A program made the translations under genes and the position numbers. A stretch of 24,593 nucleotides of DNA from CAZJDV01 sp964544865 (lineage in GTDB: Bacteria; Chloroflexota; Dehalococcoidia; Lucifugimonadales; CAJWER01). This document shows, in pieces, positions 14,506-22,040 of this stretch. A model generated the notes under the pieces. The model saw nothing but the letters and a program-made list of their open reading frames with translations, did no database searches and was not told the DNA's origin. Location of the stretch: positions 1 through 24,593 of the forward strand of contig CAZJDV010000032.1 in assembly GCA_964544865.1 (NCBI GenBank), in the 5' to 3' direction. Within the stretch, counting starts at the first letter, position 1. Every line of letters starts with the position of its first letter.

Positions 14506-15534
14506 TTACTGCCGCCGGGACCTGATGCTCACCAGCAATTGAATCGCCTTGGCTTTCCTCTCGGGGTCTGCGAGCCCGAACCTTATCGCCGTTGAAAGCT
14601 CCGCGACGGCGCCCTCAGGATCGCCCTGCTCCAGATATATGAGGCCGCGAAGGTAGAAAGCCCTGGCGCTGAACCGTTCCAACTCGATGGCCTTGTCGAC
14701 CTCGAACAGCGAGCCGGCCAGGTCCCCCTCCTCGAAATAGCTCTCAGCCCTCAGGACATGAACGTACCCGCTGTCGGGCAGCCTCGCGCCGCCCAACCAC
14801 GCTCCTATCACCAGGAGGACCGCGGCAGCGGGCAGCACCCACAGCCTTCCCGCAATTGAAGTCGTGTCGATCGGCCCCGCGGATAACCCGTACGGACTCG
14901 TCGCAAACCGATACCTGGGAGACAGGGCCAGTCCCAGCACAAACCCCGCGGCAAAGCCTCCGAAGTGCGCCCAGTTGTCGATCTGGGGAGTGATGAGACC
15001 ATAGCCCAGGCTGATCGCCGACAGGACCAGCACGCCCGTCACGTTTTGCCTGGCGGCCTTGCCATGGGTCTGGCGCTGCAGTACGAAGAACGCGGCAAGA
15101 GCTCCCAGGATGCCGAATATGGCGCCGCTCGCGCCGGCCGCGATGGCGATGGTGTTGATGGAGTAGCTCGCCACACTCCCGAACAGGCCCGCAAGGATGT
15201 ACACTATGAGAAACCGGAGGTGCCCGAACGCCCTCTCCACAAGCTGGCCGAATATGAACAGTCCGAACCCGTTCATGGCCAGGTGAGCCAGGTTCGCGTG
15301 CAGGAACATGCCGGTGAACAGCCTCCAGTACTGCCCTTCCGCGATGAGTGGGCTGAACATGGCGCCGAAGTCGAGGAGTACCTGCGGGTCCTCGGTCCCG
15401 CCCGCCCCCTTCGCGGCCAGCCAGACGAGCACGTTCGCAACGAGCAATATCCAGGTCACATAGGGCTGGATCCGTCCCAGTGGTATCGGCGGTTCCAGCT
15501 CCTTCACCGGGTCGATCTGATACGGGTCATGCAC
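14506..15534 (-). CDS. Rhomboid family intramembrane serine protease with C-terminal TPR (copy B)
   Basis: The 342-residue product has the same layout as the neighbouring rhomboid. It shows YWRLFTGMFLHANLAHLAMN (oxyanion N88), IAAGASGAIFGILGAL (catalytic S136), IDNWAHFGGFAAGFVLGLAL (catalytic H190), a seventh hydrophobic helix (LWVLPAAAVLLVIGAW) and a TPR-like tail (AESYFEEGDLAGSLFEVDKA, then YLRGLIYLEQGDPEGAVAEL). Catalytic residues are offset from copy A by exactly 10, because copy B has a longer N-terminus. It lies 67 bp upstream of copy A on the same strand and is the likely first gene of a two-gene unit. The start is a GTG at 15534 with no strong ribosome site. Clear divergence between the copies suggests an old duplication. 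Confidence 0.92.
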   Translation of the reverse strand: MHDPYQIDPVKELEPPIPLGRIQPYVTWILLVANVLVWLAAKGAGGTEDPQVLLDFGAMFSPLIAEGQYWRLFTGMFLHANLAHLAMNGFGLFIFGQLVERAFGHLRFLIVYILAGLFGSVASYSINTIAIAAGASGAIFGILGALAAFFVLQRQTHGKAARQNVTGVLVLSAISLGYGLITPQIDNWAHFGGFAAGFVLGLALSPRYRFATSPYGLSAGPIDTTSIAGRLWVLPAAAVLLVIGAWLGGARLPDSGYVHVLRAESYFEEGDLAGSLFEVDKAIELERFSARAFYLRGLIYLEQGDPEGAVAELSTAIRFGLADPERKAKAIQLLVSIRSRRQ

Positions 15535-15822
15535 CGGATTTCACTTTTCTTTGTATGCCGAAGCCGGGACGAGAAGGGAGATCTCTCAGCGAGCGCCGCG
15601 GCAGCGCCCGGGAGGCGGGCCGGACACCGCGGCGCGTGTCCGCCGGGTGGCTACCCTCACGCGATTACGATACAGCAGCGGACCGTCGCGTTCAAGAAAG
15701 ATTCTGCTGTTACAACGGAGGGGCGTGCCGCGGGTTATGGCGGAGACGCCGCCACGCCACGGACGATTGGCGTGAAGGCACGGCGAGAGGGGATTCAACT
15801 GATACGGCTGCCCGTAACGGTG
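15535..15822. other. Intergenic region between glnA copy 1 and rhomboid copy B
   Basis: About 290 bp with no supported gene on either strand. One clean hairpin is present: GGACAC (15622-15627) with GTGTCC (15636-15641) and an 8-nt loop. No T-run follows. Part of this stretch must hold the rhomboid promoter, but no convincing -35/-10 pair was seen. Confidence 0.45.
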
Positions 15823-17181
15823 TTAGAGAAGCGGAAGGTACCGGTTGATCTCGTAGTCGGTGACCTGGGTACGGTACGTGTCCCACTCGATCTTCTTGTT
15901 CTGGATGAAGCTGCGGAAGACGTGCTCGCCCAGGGCGTCGCGTACCAGGCCACTCGATTCGGTGATCTGGACTGCCTCCTGAAGGCTGCCCGGCAGCATC
16001 TCGATGCCGAGCGCCTCACGCTCCTCCTCGGTGCTCTTGTAGAGATCTGACCTGGCCGGCTCCGGCAGAGGGTAGTCATTCTCGATGCCCTCGAGTCCGG
16101 CGGCCAGCATGACGCTGAAGGCTAGATATGGATTGCACGCCGGATCGGGCGCCCGATACTCGATTCGCCGGGAGGCCTCCCGGCCCGCGGTGTACGACGG
16201 CACCCGCACCAGGTCCGACCGGTTGACCATCGCCCATGACACGTAGACGGGCGCCTCGAAGCCCAGCGGCTCTCCGACGGGACTCTGGACCAGCCGCTTG
16301 TAGGAGTTGACCCACTGGTTGGTCACCGAGGTGATCTCCCGGGCGTGCCGCAGCAGCCCCGCAATGAACGACCTGGCGACCGCCGACAGCCTGTCGGCGT
16401 CCTCGGGTTCGTAGAAGACGTTTCGGTCACCCTGAAACAGCGACTGGTGGGTGTGCATGCCGTTGCCGTTGATACCGTAGACCGGCTTGGGCATGAAGGT
16501 CGCGTAGCAGCCGTGGCGCATCGCGATCTCTTTAACGACCACCCGGTAGGTCATCACGGTGTCCGCCATCGTGAGTGCGTCGGTGTGGCGCAGGTCGATC
16601 TCGTGCTGGCTGGGGGCGACCTCGTGGTGGCTCGACTCGACCGGTATCCCCAGTTCCTCCAAGGAGAGCACGGTCTGGCGGCGCAGATCGGTGGCGAGGT
16701 CCTGCGGGTCCTGGTCGAAATAGCCGCTTTTCTCCAGAGGTTCCGTGCTCTGCGAGTTCGCGAAATAGAAATACTCGAGCTCGGGCGCGACGTAGTACGT
16801 GTAGCCGAGTCTGGCGGCATGCTCCAGGTTCCGCCGCAGGACCGCCCTCGGGTCGCCCGCGAAGGACTCTCCGTCGGGCGTCAAGATGTCGCAGAACATG
16901 CGGGCGACGGCGTTGGTGCGGGGCCGCCAAGGCAGGATGCTGAACGTGGCCGGGTCCGGCAGGGCGTACATGTCGCTCTCGTCGGAGCGCGCGAATCCCT
17001 CGATAGACGAGCCGTCGAATCCCATGCCGCGCTTCAGGGCGCTCTCCAACTCCTCCACTGTAACAGCCACGCCTTTCAGGCTGCCGAGGATATCGGTGAA
17101 CCAGAGGCGAATGAACTTGACGTCATTCTCCCTGGCCGTGTGGAGGACGTACTCTATCGCCTCCGGGTCTCGCTTTAGCAT
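15823..17181 (-). CDS. glnA: Glutamine synthetase, type I (copy 1, GSI-alpha-like)
   Basis: It makes glutamine from glutamate, ammonia and ATP in a dodecamer. The 452-residue product has the beta-grasp N-terminus with KFIRLWFTDILGSLKGVAV and the Asp-loop GMGFDGSSIEGFARSDESDM. It also has YYVAPELEYFYF, the metal-binding HHEVAPSQHEIDLRH, the ATP-binding YATFMPKPVYGINGNGMHTHQSLF, NSYKRLV and RRIEYRAPDPACNPYLAF. Its length and shortness at the C-terminus fit the GSI-alpha group, which is usually not adenylylated; SDLYKSTEEER stands where the adenylylated loop of GSI-beta would be. No 11-bp operator array is found upstream, unlike copy 2. It is downstream of the Gfo/Idh/MocA gene with a 250-bp gap. 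Because the product differs strongly from copy 2, it is not a recent duplicate. Confidence 0.95.
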   Translation of the reverse strand: MLKRDPEAIEYVLHTARENDVKFIRLWFTDILGSLKGVAVTVEELESALKRGMGFDGSSIEGFARSDESDMYALPDPATFSILPWRPRTNAVARMFCDILTPDGESFAGDPRAVLRRNLEHAARLGYTYYVAPELEYFYFANSQSTEPLEKSGYFDQDPQDLATDLRRQTVLSLEELGIPVESSHHEVAPSQHEIDLRHTDALTMADTVMTYRVVVKEIAMRHGCYATFMPKPVYGINGNGMHTHQSLFQGDRNVFYEPEDADRLSAVARSFIAGLLRHAREITSVTNQWVNSYKRLVQSPVGEPLGFEAPVYVSWAMVNRSDLVRVPSYTAGREASRRIEYRAPDPACNPYLAFSVMLAAGLEGIENDYPLPEPARSDLYKSTEEEREALGIEMLPGSLQEAVQITESSGLVRDALGEHVFRSFIQNKKIEWDTYRTQVTDYEINRYLPLL

Positions 17182-17431
17182 GACCGTGTTTTCATCCGCA
17201 CATCTCTGAGCGTGCCCGGCGCCGTTTCCCTGGCCGCGGCAACAGAAAGTCTACCCGAATCGCGGGAGTAGTCAACCCCTATGACCGAACGATGGGCGGT
17301 CTCGCTGAGGAGTTCTCAGAGTGGCATACCGCGCAAAAATACTGGACCGCCTAATCACATCAGCCGCAAAGGGAGCGCGGTATGGAGGGGTTCGTGTACG
17401 TCAGACGCTCCCGGCCGTGGCAGGCCGCCGG

Positions 17432-18493
17432 TCACTCGCGGGGAATAGGAAAGTTTACACGGACGTTCCCGAGCTCCTGGGATCGGAGAAAGCCGAGGAT
17501 GATCTCCACCACCCTTGTGGCTTCACGCCCCGACGAGACCAGCTCGCCACCGTCTTCGCCGACCCTGATGAGCTCGTCCAGGGCGCCGGCGATGTCCTCG
17601 ACGGAGTGGGAGTCCGTGGCGAGACGCTCGGACTTGCCCGGTCCTGTCGAGAGAATGGCCGAGTCGTTGTGTATGTCTATCTGGCCACTCTCGCCGATCA
17701 CCTCAAGGTAGCGGGCGACTGTCTGCCCCTTGGAGCCGTTCACGAAGGCCCTTACCCCGTTAGCGAAGCGGATATATCCGCTTCCTCCGGGGTCTTCCTC
17801 CGGCAGCCGCCCGCCGGTGCCTTTGTAGAAGTAGTAGTCCTCGAAGCCCTCGTCCAGGTCGGCGAATACCCAGTCCGCGTCGGACTCGGCGAAGAATAGG
17901 ATGCCGTCGATGAGGTGCGTCCCGTTCCGGAACAGCATCGCTCTCGCGCCCCCCATATGCGCGACGATTCGCATGACCTTCCCTATCGCGCCAGCTCGAA
18001 TGGCCGCTCGCGCTCGGTGGTAGATAGGCCGCCAGCGCCTGGTGTGGTCCACGCTGAGCAGCGCGCCGTTGGCCTCGCAGGCCGCCAGCATGCGCTCGCA
18101 GTCCGCCAGGGTCGTGGCCAGGGGCTTCTCGCACAGGATGCGCTTCACCCCGGCATTGGCCGCATACACGACGATGTCTGTATGGCGGTTGTCGGGCGTG
18201 GCGACCTGCACGATGTCGAGGTTCTCGCGGTCTATCATCTCCCGATAGTCGCTGTATGTTTGTACGTGCGGGAAGACAGCGTCCCATACCTGGGGGAATT
18301 TCTGGAGCATACTGGGATTTATGTCGCACACGGCGACCAGTTCGGTGTTGATCTGGGACGTGTGGGCGGCAACGTGGGAGTGGGGCAACGGTGTCCTGAG
18401 CACAGCCCCCGTTTCCAGCAGGGGTCGTTCCATCCCGATGCCGCTAAGCCCTATGACACCCGCTCGATACACCGTTGACTTTGCCACCGGCAC
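17432..18493 (-). CDS. Gfo/Idh/MocA family NAD(P)-dependent oxidoreductase
   Basis: The 353-residue product has an N-terminal Rossmann fold beginning YRAGVIGLSGIGMERP, where the usual GxGxxG is GLSGIG. It continues with LVAVCDINPSMLQKF, VQVATPDNRHTD, the family signature ILCEKPLATTLADCERMLAA and LSVDHTRRWRPIYHRARAAI. The C-terminal alpha/beta substrate domain has HMGGARAMLFRNGTHLIDGI, with a histidine in the usual active-site region. The substrate is not predictable; family members act mostly on sugars, inositols and related compounds. The start is the GTG at 18493 (GGAGAGG close upstream); an in-frame GTG at 18487 would have better spacing. Its place between two glutamine synthetase genes on the same strand may be chance or may point to amino-sugar metabolism. 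It could be transcribed with glnA copy 2, with a hairpin between them. Confidence 0.9.
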   Translation of the reverse strand: MPVAKSTVYRAGVIGLSGIGMERPLLETGAVLRTPLPHSHVAAHTSQINTELVAVCDINPSMLQKFPQVWDAVFPHVQTYSDYREMIDRENLDIVQVATPDNRHTDIVVYAANAGVKRILCEKPLATTLADCERMLAACEANGALLSVDHTRRWRPIYHRARAAIRAGAIGKVMRIVAHMGGARAMLFRNGTHLIDGILFFAESDADWVFADLDEGFEDYYFYKGTGGRLPEEDPGGSGYIRFANGVRAFVNGSKGQTVARYLEVIGESGQIDIHNDSAILSTGPGKSERLATDSHSVEDIAGALDELIRVGEDGGELVSSGREATRVVEIILGFLRSQELGNVRVNFPIPRE

Positions 18494-18512
18494 CCCTCTC
18501 CACTCCTTACGC

Positions 18513-18545
18513 GCACCGGCGGGCTACAACAATGCCCACCGGTGC
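18513..18545 (-). terminator. Hairpin between glnA copy 2 and the Gfo/Idh/MocA gene
   Basis: GCACCGGCGGGC (18513-18524) pairs with GCCCACCGGTGC (18534-18545): a 12-bp stem with one mismatch and a 9-nt loop. No T-run follows on the minus strand. It may lower read-through from glnA copy 2 into the next gene or protect the glnA 3' end. Confidence 0.45.
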
Positions 18546-18593
18546 ATAGCCACCGGCTACTTGAACCTGGAGGGCATGCCGTCCGCAGGTGCT

Positions 18594-20021
18594 CTAGGCG
18601 TCGTAGTACAGGGCAAACTCGTAAGGGTGCGGTCGAAGCCGCATCTCGTCGACCTCCCCGGTTCGCTTGAAATCCAGCCACGTCTCGATCAGGTCCGGTG
18701 TGAATACATTGCCCTTAAGCAAGAATTCGTGGTCTTGCTCCAGCGCGTCCAGGACCTCGTCCAGGCTGCCTGGGACCTGCCTGACCTTGGCGGCCTCCTC
18801 CGGGGTCAACTCGTAGAGGTCGACCTCGAGCGGCTCGCCCGGGTCGATCTTGTTCGCCACACCGTCGAGTCCGGCCATCAGCATGGCTGCAAAGGCCAGA
18901 TACGGGTTCGCGGTGGGGTCGGGGGAGCGGAACTCCACCCGCTTTGCCGCGGGGGCCTTGGTATACACGGGTATCCGGGCCGCGGCGCTCCGGTTGCGCT
19001 GCGAGTAGACCAGGTTTACGGGGGCCTCGAAGCCCGGCACGAGCCTCTTGTAGGAGTTGGTCGTGGGGGCCGCGAAGGCAAGAAGGGCTGGGGCATGCTT
19101 GAACAGGCCGCCGATGTAGTGGAGACCCATTTCGCTCAACAGGGCGTATCCCTCCGGATCGAAGAACAGGTTGGTGCCGTCCTTCCAGAGGCTCTGATGC
19201 GTATGCATGCCGGTGCCGTTGTCGCCAAATAGAGGCTTGGGCATGAAAGTGGCCGTCTTGCCATGGCTTCGAGCCACGTTCTTCAGTAGGTACTTGTGCA
19301 GCATCACCCAGTCGGCCATCAAGGTCATCGACTGAAAGCGCATGTCGATCTCGCCCTGGCCGGCGGTGGCCACCTCGTGGTGGTGCACCTCGATGTCGAT
19401 TCCGCACCCCATCATCATCAGGATCGCCTCGGAGCGCAGGTCCTGGAGCGTGTCTACGGGCGGCACGGGAAAGTAGCCCTGTTTGTAGCCCGGCCGGTGC
19501 GCCAGGTTGGCCTTGCCGCCGTCCTGACCCGAGTTCCAGATCCCCTCTTCCGAATCGATGTAGTAGTAGCTGCTGTGCTCATTCTGGTCGAATCGCACGT
19601 TGTCGAAGATGAAGTGCTCTAGCTCCGGCCCCCAGTAGCTGACGTCCGCCAGGCCGCTTGACTTGAGATATGATTCGGCTTTCTTTGCCACGTAGCGTGG
19701 GTCCCGGCTGTACGGGCCCTCAGCGACCGGGTCCCGGACGTCGCAGATGAGACTCAACGTGGAGGTCTTGTAGATGGGATCCACGAACGCCGTTGAGGGG
19801 TCCGGCACCAGCATCATGTCGCTCTCTTCAATGGTCTGAAAGCCCCGTATGCTCGATCCGTCGAAGCCGATACCCTCTTGGAACAGGTCCTCGTCCAGCT
19901 TGTCGACCGGAATGGAGAAATGCTGCCACGTACCGGGGAGGTCCGTGAACTTCAGGTCGACGATCTTCACGTTTTTCTCTGCCGCCAATGCGATGACTTC
20001 CGATGCCGTCTTGATTGACAT
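18594..20021 (-). CDS. glnA: Glutamine synthetase, type I (copy 2, GSI-beta-like)
   Basis: The main candidate for ammonium-assimilating glutamine synthetase. The 475-residue product has KIVDLKFTDLPGTWQHFSIP, GIGFDGSSIRGFQTIEESDM and YWGPELEHFIFDNVRFDQ. It continues with HHHEVATAGQGEIDMRF, TATFMPKPLFGDNGTGMHTH, NSYKRLVPGFEAPVNLVYSQ and RVEFRSPDPTANPYLAFAAM. The segment VDLYELTPEEA corresponds to the GSI-beta loop (NLYDLPPEE in enteric enzymes) whose tyrosine is adenylylated, so control by adenylylation is possible. It has its own upstream operator array at 20239-20298, the same architecture as that of amt, and a leader of about 215 bp. It lies downstream of amt on the same strand. Regulation by a GlnR-like protein is inferred from the array. 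Confidence 0.96.
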   Translation of the reverse strand: MSIKTASEVIALAAEKNVKIVDLKFTDLPGTWQHFSIPVDKLDEDLFQEGIGFDGSSIRGFQTIEESDMMLVPDPSTAFVDPIYKTSTLSLICDVRDPVAEGPYSRDPRYVAKKAESYLKSSGLADVSYWGPELEHFIFDNVRFDQNEHSSYYYIDSEEGIWNSGQDGGKANLAHRPGYKQGYFPVPPVDTLQDLRSEAILMMMGCGIDIEVHHHEVATAGQGEIDMRFQSMTLMADWVMLHKYLLKNVARSHGKTATFMPKPLFGDNGTGMHTHQSLWKDGTNLFFDPEGYALLSEMGLHYIGGLFKHAPALLAFAAPTTNSYKRLVPGFEAPVNLVYSQRNRSAAARIPVYTKAPAAKRVEFRSPDPTANPYLAFAAMLMAGLDGVANKIDPGEPLEVDLYELTPEEAAKVRQVPGSLDEVLDALEQDHEFLLKGNVFTPDLIETWLDFKRTGEVDEMRLRPHPYEFALYYDA

Positions 20022-20356
20022 GTGCGATGCATCCCTCTTGATGTTAGCTACCTGCCGATGGCCTGGCCGGCAGGGCTATCGCCCTCGGTTCTTCCGCAGC
20101 CTGCTTGGCACCACGACCCATAATCCGAACAGTGCGACGAAGGCCACACCCGCTCCGTACCGCTGTCCATACCCATGCTTTCGCCGCCCCTTCCGCAAGC
20201 TTCGGCCACCGCCGTGATCGACAGCGCCGCAATCGATTGTTCACATAATCGTTCCTCGATGTTTCGCAAGTGTTGCCAGGATGTTAAATCTTTGTAACAT
20301 GCGCGATGCCCCCCCCGGGGCGCCCCATTTGACGCCACTGCCGCGGATGTCGTTTC
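20022..20356 (-). other. Leader and control region of glnA copy 2
   Basis: 335 bp between amt and glnA copy 2. From upstream to downstream on the minus strand it holds a GC-rich CCCCCCCCGGGG tract near 20309-20320, the 11-bp-phased operator array, then about 215 bp of leader with no convincing gene. A short hairpin, CTGCC / GGCAG, lies at about 20051-20072. A 66-codon minus-strand open frame at 20044-20244 is not protein-like. Confidence 0.5.
20239..20298 (-). promoter_or_regulatory. GlnR-like operator array upstream of glnA copy 2
   Basis: Written on the plus strand, half-sites start every 11 bp: GTTCA (20239), a weak CGTTC (20250), GTTTC (20261), GTTGC (20272), GTTAA (20283) and GTAAC (20294). 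On the coding strand they read GTTAC, TTAAC, GCAAC, GAAAC, (GAACG), TGAAC, each separated by six bases. Actinobacterial GlnR binds GTnAC-n6-GaAAC repeats with the same 11-bp phase. The pattern is seen directly; the regulator is inferred. Confidence 0.65.
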
Positions 20357-21788
20357 CTAGTCGTCGCCGTCGGCAGAAAGGTCCGCCGCGGCGTTGAATT
20401 GAATGCCCTCCGGGTAGGCCAGGGCCCCGTGCTCGTCGAGGCCTTCAAGCTCATCTTGCCTGGACGCCCTGAGACCCATGGACTTCTTGATAGCCCAGAA
20501 AATGGCGAGTCCGGTGCCAAAGGCCCACACCGTAACGGTGGCCATGCTGATGAACTGGGCCAATATCTGCTCCGTGTTCCCGGCCACGAGGCCGCTCACG
20601 TCCCCATATGATCCGTTGGCGAAGATGCCCACGGCCAGCAGGCCCCACAGCCCGGCCGCTCCATGGACCGAGACCGCGCCGACCGGGTCGTCGACCTTGA
20701 GCCTCCGCTCGACGAAGCTAATGCTGAGCATCATGATTGGCGCTGCGACGCCGCCGATAACCACCGCGGCCCACGGCGCGACGAAGGCGCAGGGAGCTGT
20801 GATACCCACGAGACCCGCCAGGGCGCCATTGCAGGATATGGCCAGGTCCGTCTTGCCGGTGCGGACCATGTGGAGGTGCATTGCGACAACGGCGCCGGCT
20901 GCCCCGGCCAGCAGTGTGTTGGTCGCTATGGTCGCGATCTGCAAATCCGTGCCGGACAGGGTGCTGCCGGCGTTGAAGCCGAACCAGCCGAAGAAAGAGG
21001 ATGAAGGTCCCCAACAGCACGTACGGCATATTATGGCCGGGTATCTCGTTGGGCGTTCCGTCGGCGTTGAACTTTCCGATGCGAGGCCCGACGGTCATCG
21101 CGCCGGCCAGGGCGACCAGTCCGCCCACCGCGTGCACCACGTCGGAGCCGGCGAAGTCGACGGCGCCGGCGCCCAGGGCTATCTCGCTGAGCCAGCCTCC
21201 GCCCCAGACCCAGTGGCCGTAGATCGGGTAGATGATCGCGCCAACGATGAAGCTGTATGCCAGGTAGGCGTTGATCTGGGTCCGCTCGGCCATGGCCCCG
21301 GCCACTATGGTCGCGGCGGTGCCTGCGAACACCATCTGGAATATCCAGAGCATCGCCGTGTCGTTGGCCTCGGCCGCGCCGCCGAGGAAGAAGCCCGAAA
21401 ATCCGATGATCGAGTTGCCTTCGGTCAGCCCGCTCGCGGCCGCCGAGCCGCCGAACGTCAGCGCGAATCCGAAGGCCCAGAACGAGAGCGCGGCGATGCA
21501 GAAGTCCAGGAAGCTCTTCGTCATGTAGTTGACCGTGCTCTTGGACCGGATAAGGCCGGCGCCCAGGAAGGCAAACCCGGCCTGCATGAAGAACACCAGG
21601 AAGGCCGCCAACAGCGTCCATGTGAAAGTGACACCGCCCGCGACCTCGTCTATGCGCTTGTCGAGGTCCCCTTCCTCCGCCCAAGCGATTGCCCCGCTTC
21701 CCACGAATATGCCGATTCCTAGCAACAACAATATGACCAGCCGCAGATTCGACGGCGATAGCCTGACCGTTCCAACCAGCAAACTCAT
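20357..21788 (-). CDS. amt: Ammonium transporter Amt, with a 1-nt frameshift
   Basis: Amt conducts ammonium across the cytoplasmic membrane as a trimer of 11-helix subunits. The N-terminal part runs from ATG 21788 (GGGGGAAG upstream) through a hydrophobic leader, FLVFFMQAGFAFLGAGLIRS, GGWLSEIALGAGAVDFAGSD and VVHAVGGLVALAGA (first pore histidine), up to GHNMPYVLLGTFILF. The frame then shifts. The rest, in another frame, reads GWFGFNAGSTLSGTDLQIAT and continues past SVHGAAGLWGLLAVGIFANG (second pore histidine) to a stop at 20357. Removing one base from the three A's at 20994-20996 (CTCTTTCTTC to CTCTTCTTC in coding sense) gives a continuous 476-residue protein of family length. The lesion is therefore a single inserted T, either an error or a recent mutation. 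An operator array lies 57 bp upstream. No glnB is adjacent. Confidence 0.92.
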
Positions 21789-21844
21789 TTGCTTCCCCCG
21801 GCGTCTAGACTTGATAACCCTCCCTAGCAGATCAGGCCGCGACT

Positions 21845-21904
21845 GTTACCCGCATGTTGCGTTCTTGTTAAATCATTGTTTCGACATTGTTAAGAATTCG
21901 TTAC
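21845..21904 (-). promoter_or_regulatory. GlnR-like operator array upstream of amt: six half-sites, exact 11-bp phase
   Basis: Plus-strand half-sites are GTTAC (21845), GTTGC (21856), GTTAA (21867), GTTTC (21878), GTTAA (21889) and GTTAC (21900), each separated by exactly six bases. On the amt strand this reads GTAAC-n6-TTAAC-n6-GAAAC-n6-TTAAC-n6-GCAAC-n6-GTAAC. The array starts 57 bp before the amt ATG. TTAACA inside it, with a 17-bp gap to TAACAG, could be an overlapping promoter. It matches the GlnR site architecture known from actinobacteria; the binding protein is not in this window. Confidence 0.75.
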
Positions 21905-21924
21905 ACGAGGGGAAGGATGTCAGC

Positions 21925-21999
21925 TAATAGGTTTGGGGTGTTAGGTATTAGGTGCTGGCGCTTCAGAACCCGGAACTCGGAACCCAACACCCAACACTT
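21925..21999. repeat. Degenerate heptamer repeat, facing blocks (copy 2)
   Basis: The forward block at 21925-21959 is TAATAGG, TTTGGGG, TGTTAGG, TATTAGG, TGCTGGC. The reverse block at 21965-21999 is AGAACCC, GGAACTC, GGAACCC, AACACCC, AACACTT. The two can fold into an imperfect hairpin with a short loop. It lies between the amt operator array and the DsbA-like gene. Confidence 0.75.
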
Positions 22000-22004
22000 T
22001 CCTC

Positions 22005-22033
22005 TTTACCCCGCACAACCGACCCTGTACCCT
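22005..22033 (+). promoter_or_regulatory. Possible promoter giving a leaderless DsbA-like mRNA
   Basis: TTTACC (22005-22010), a 17-bp spacer and TACCCT (22028-22033) end 7 bp before the ATG at 22041. The gene has no Shine-Dalgarno sequence, so transcription starting at or beside the ATG, a leaderless message, would fit. Pattern only. Confidence 0.35.
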
Positions 22034-22040
22034 GTCCCCC

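Noticed and set aside
17182..17431. GlnR-like array upstream of glnA copy 1
   Set aside because: GTTTC at 17224 has no partner 11 bp away in either direction; only small hairpins such as CTGAG-gagtt-CTCAG (17305-17319) are present.
20985..21005. Programmed ribosomal frameshift in amt
   Set aside because: The sequence CTCTTTCTTC is not a known slippery site, no stimulatory structure was seen, and amt is not known to need frameshifting. A one-base insertion is simpler.
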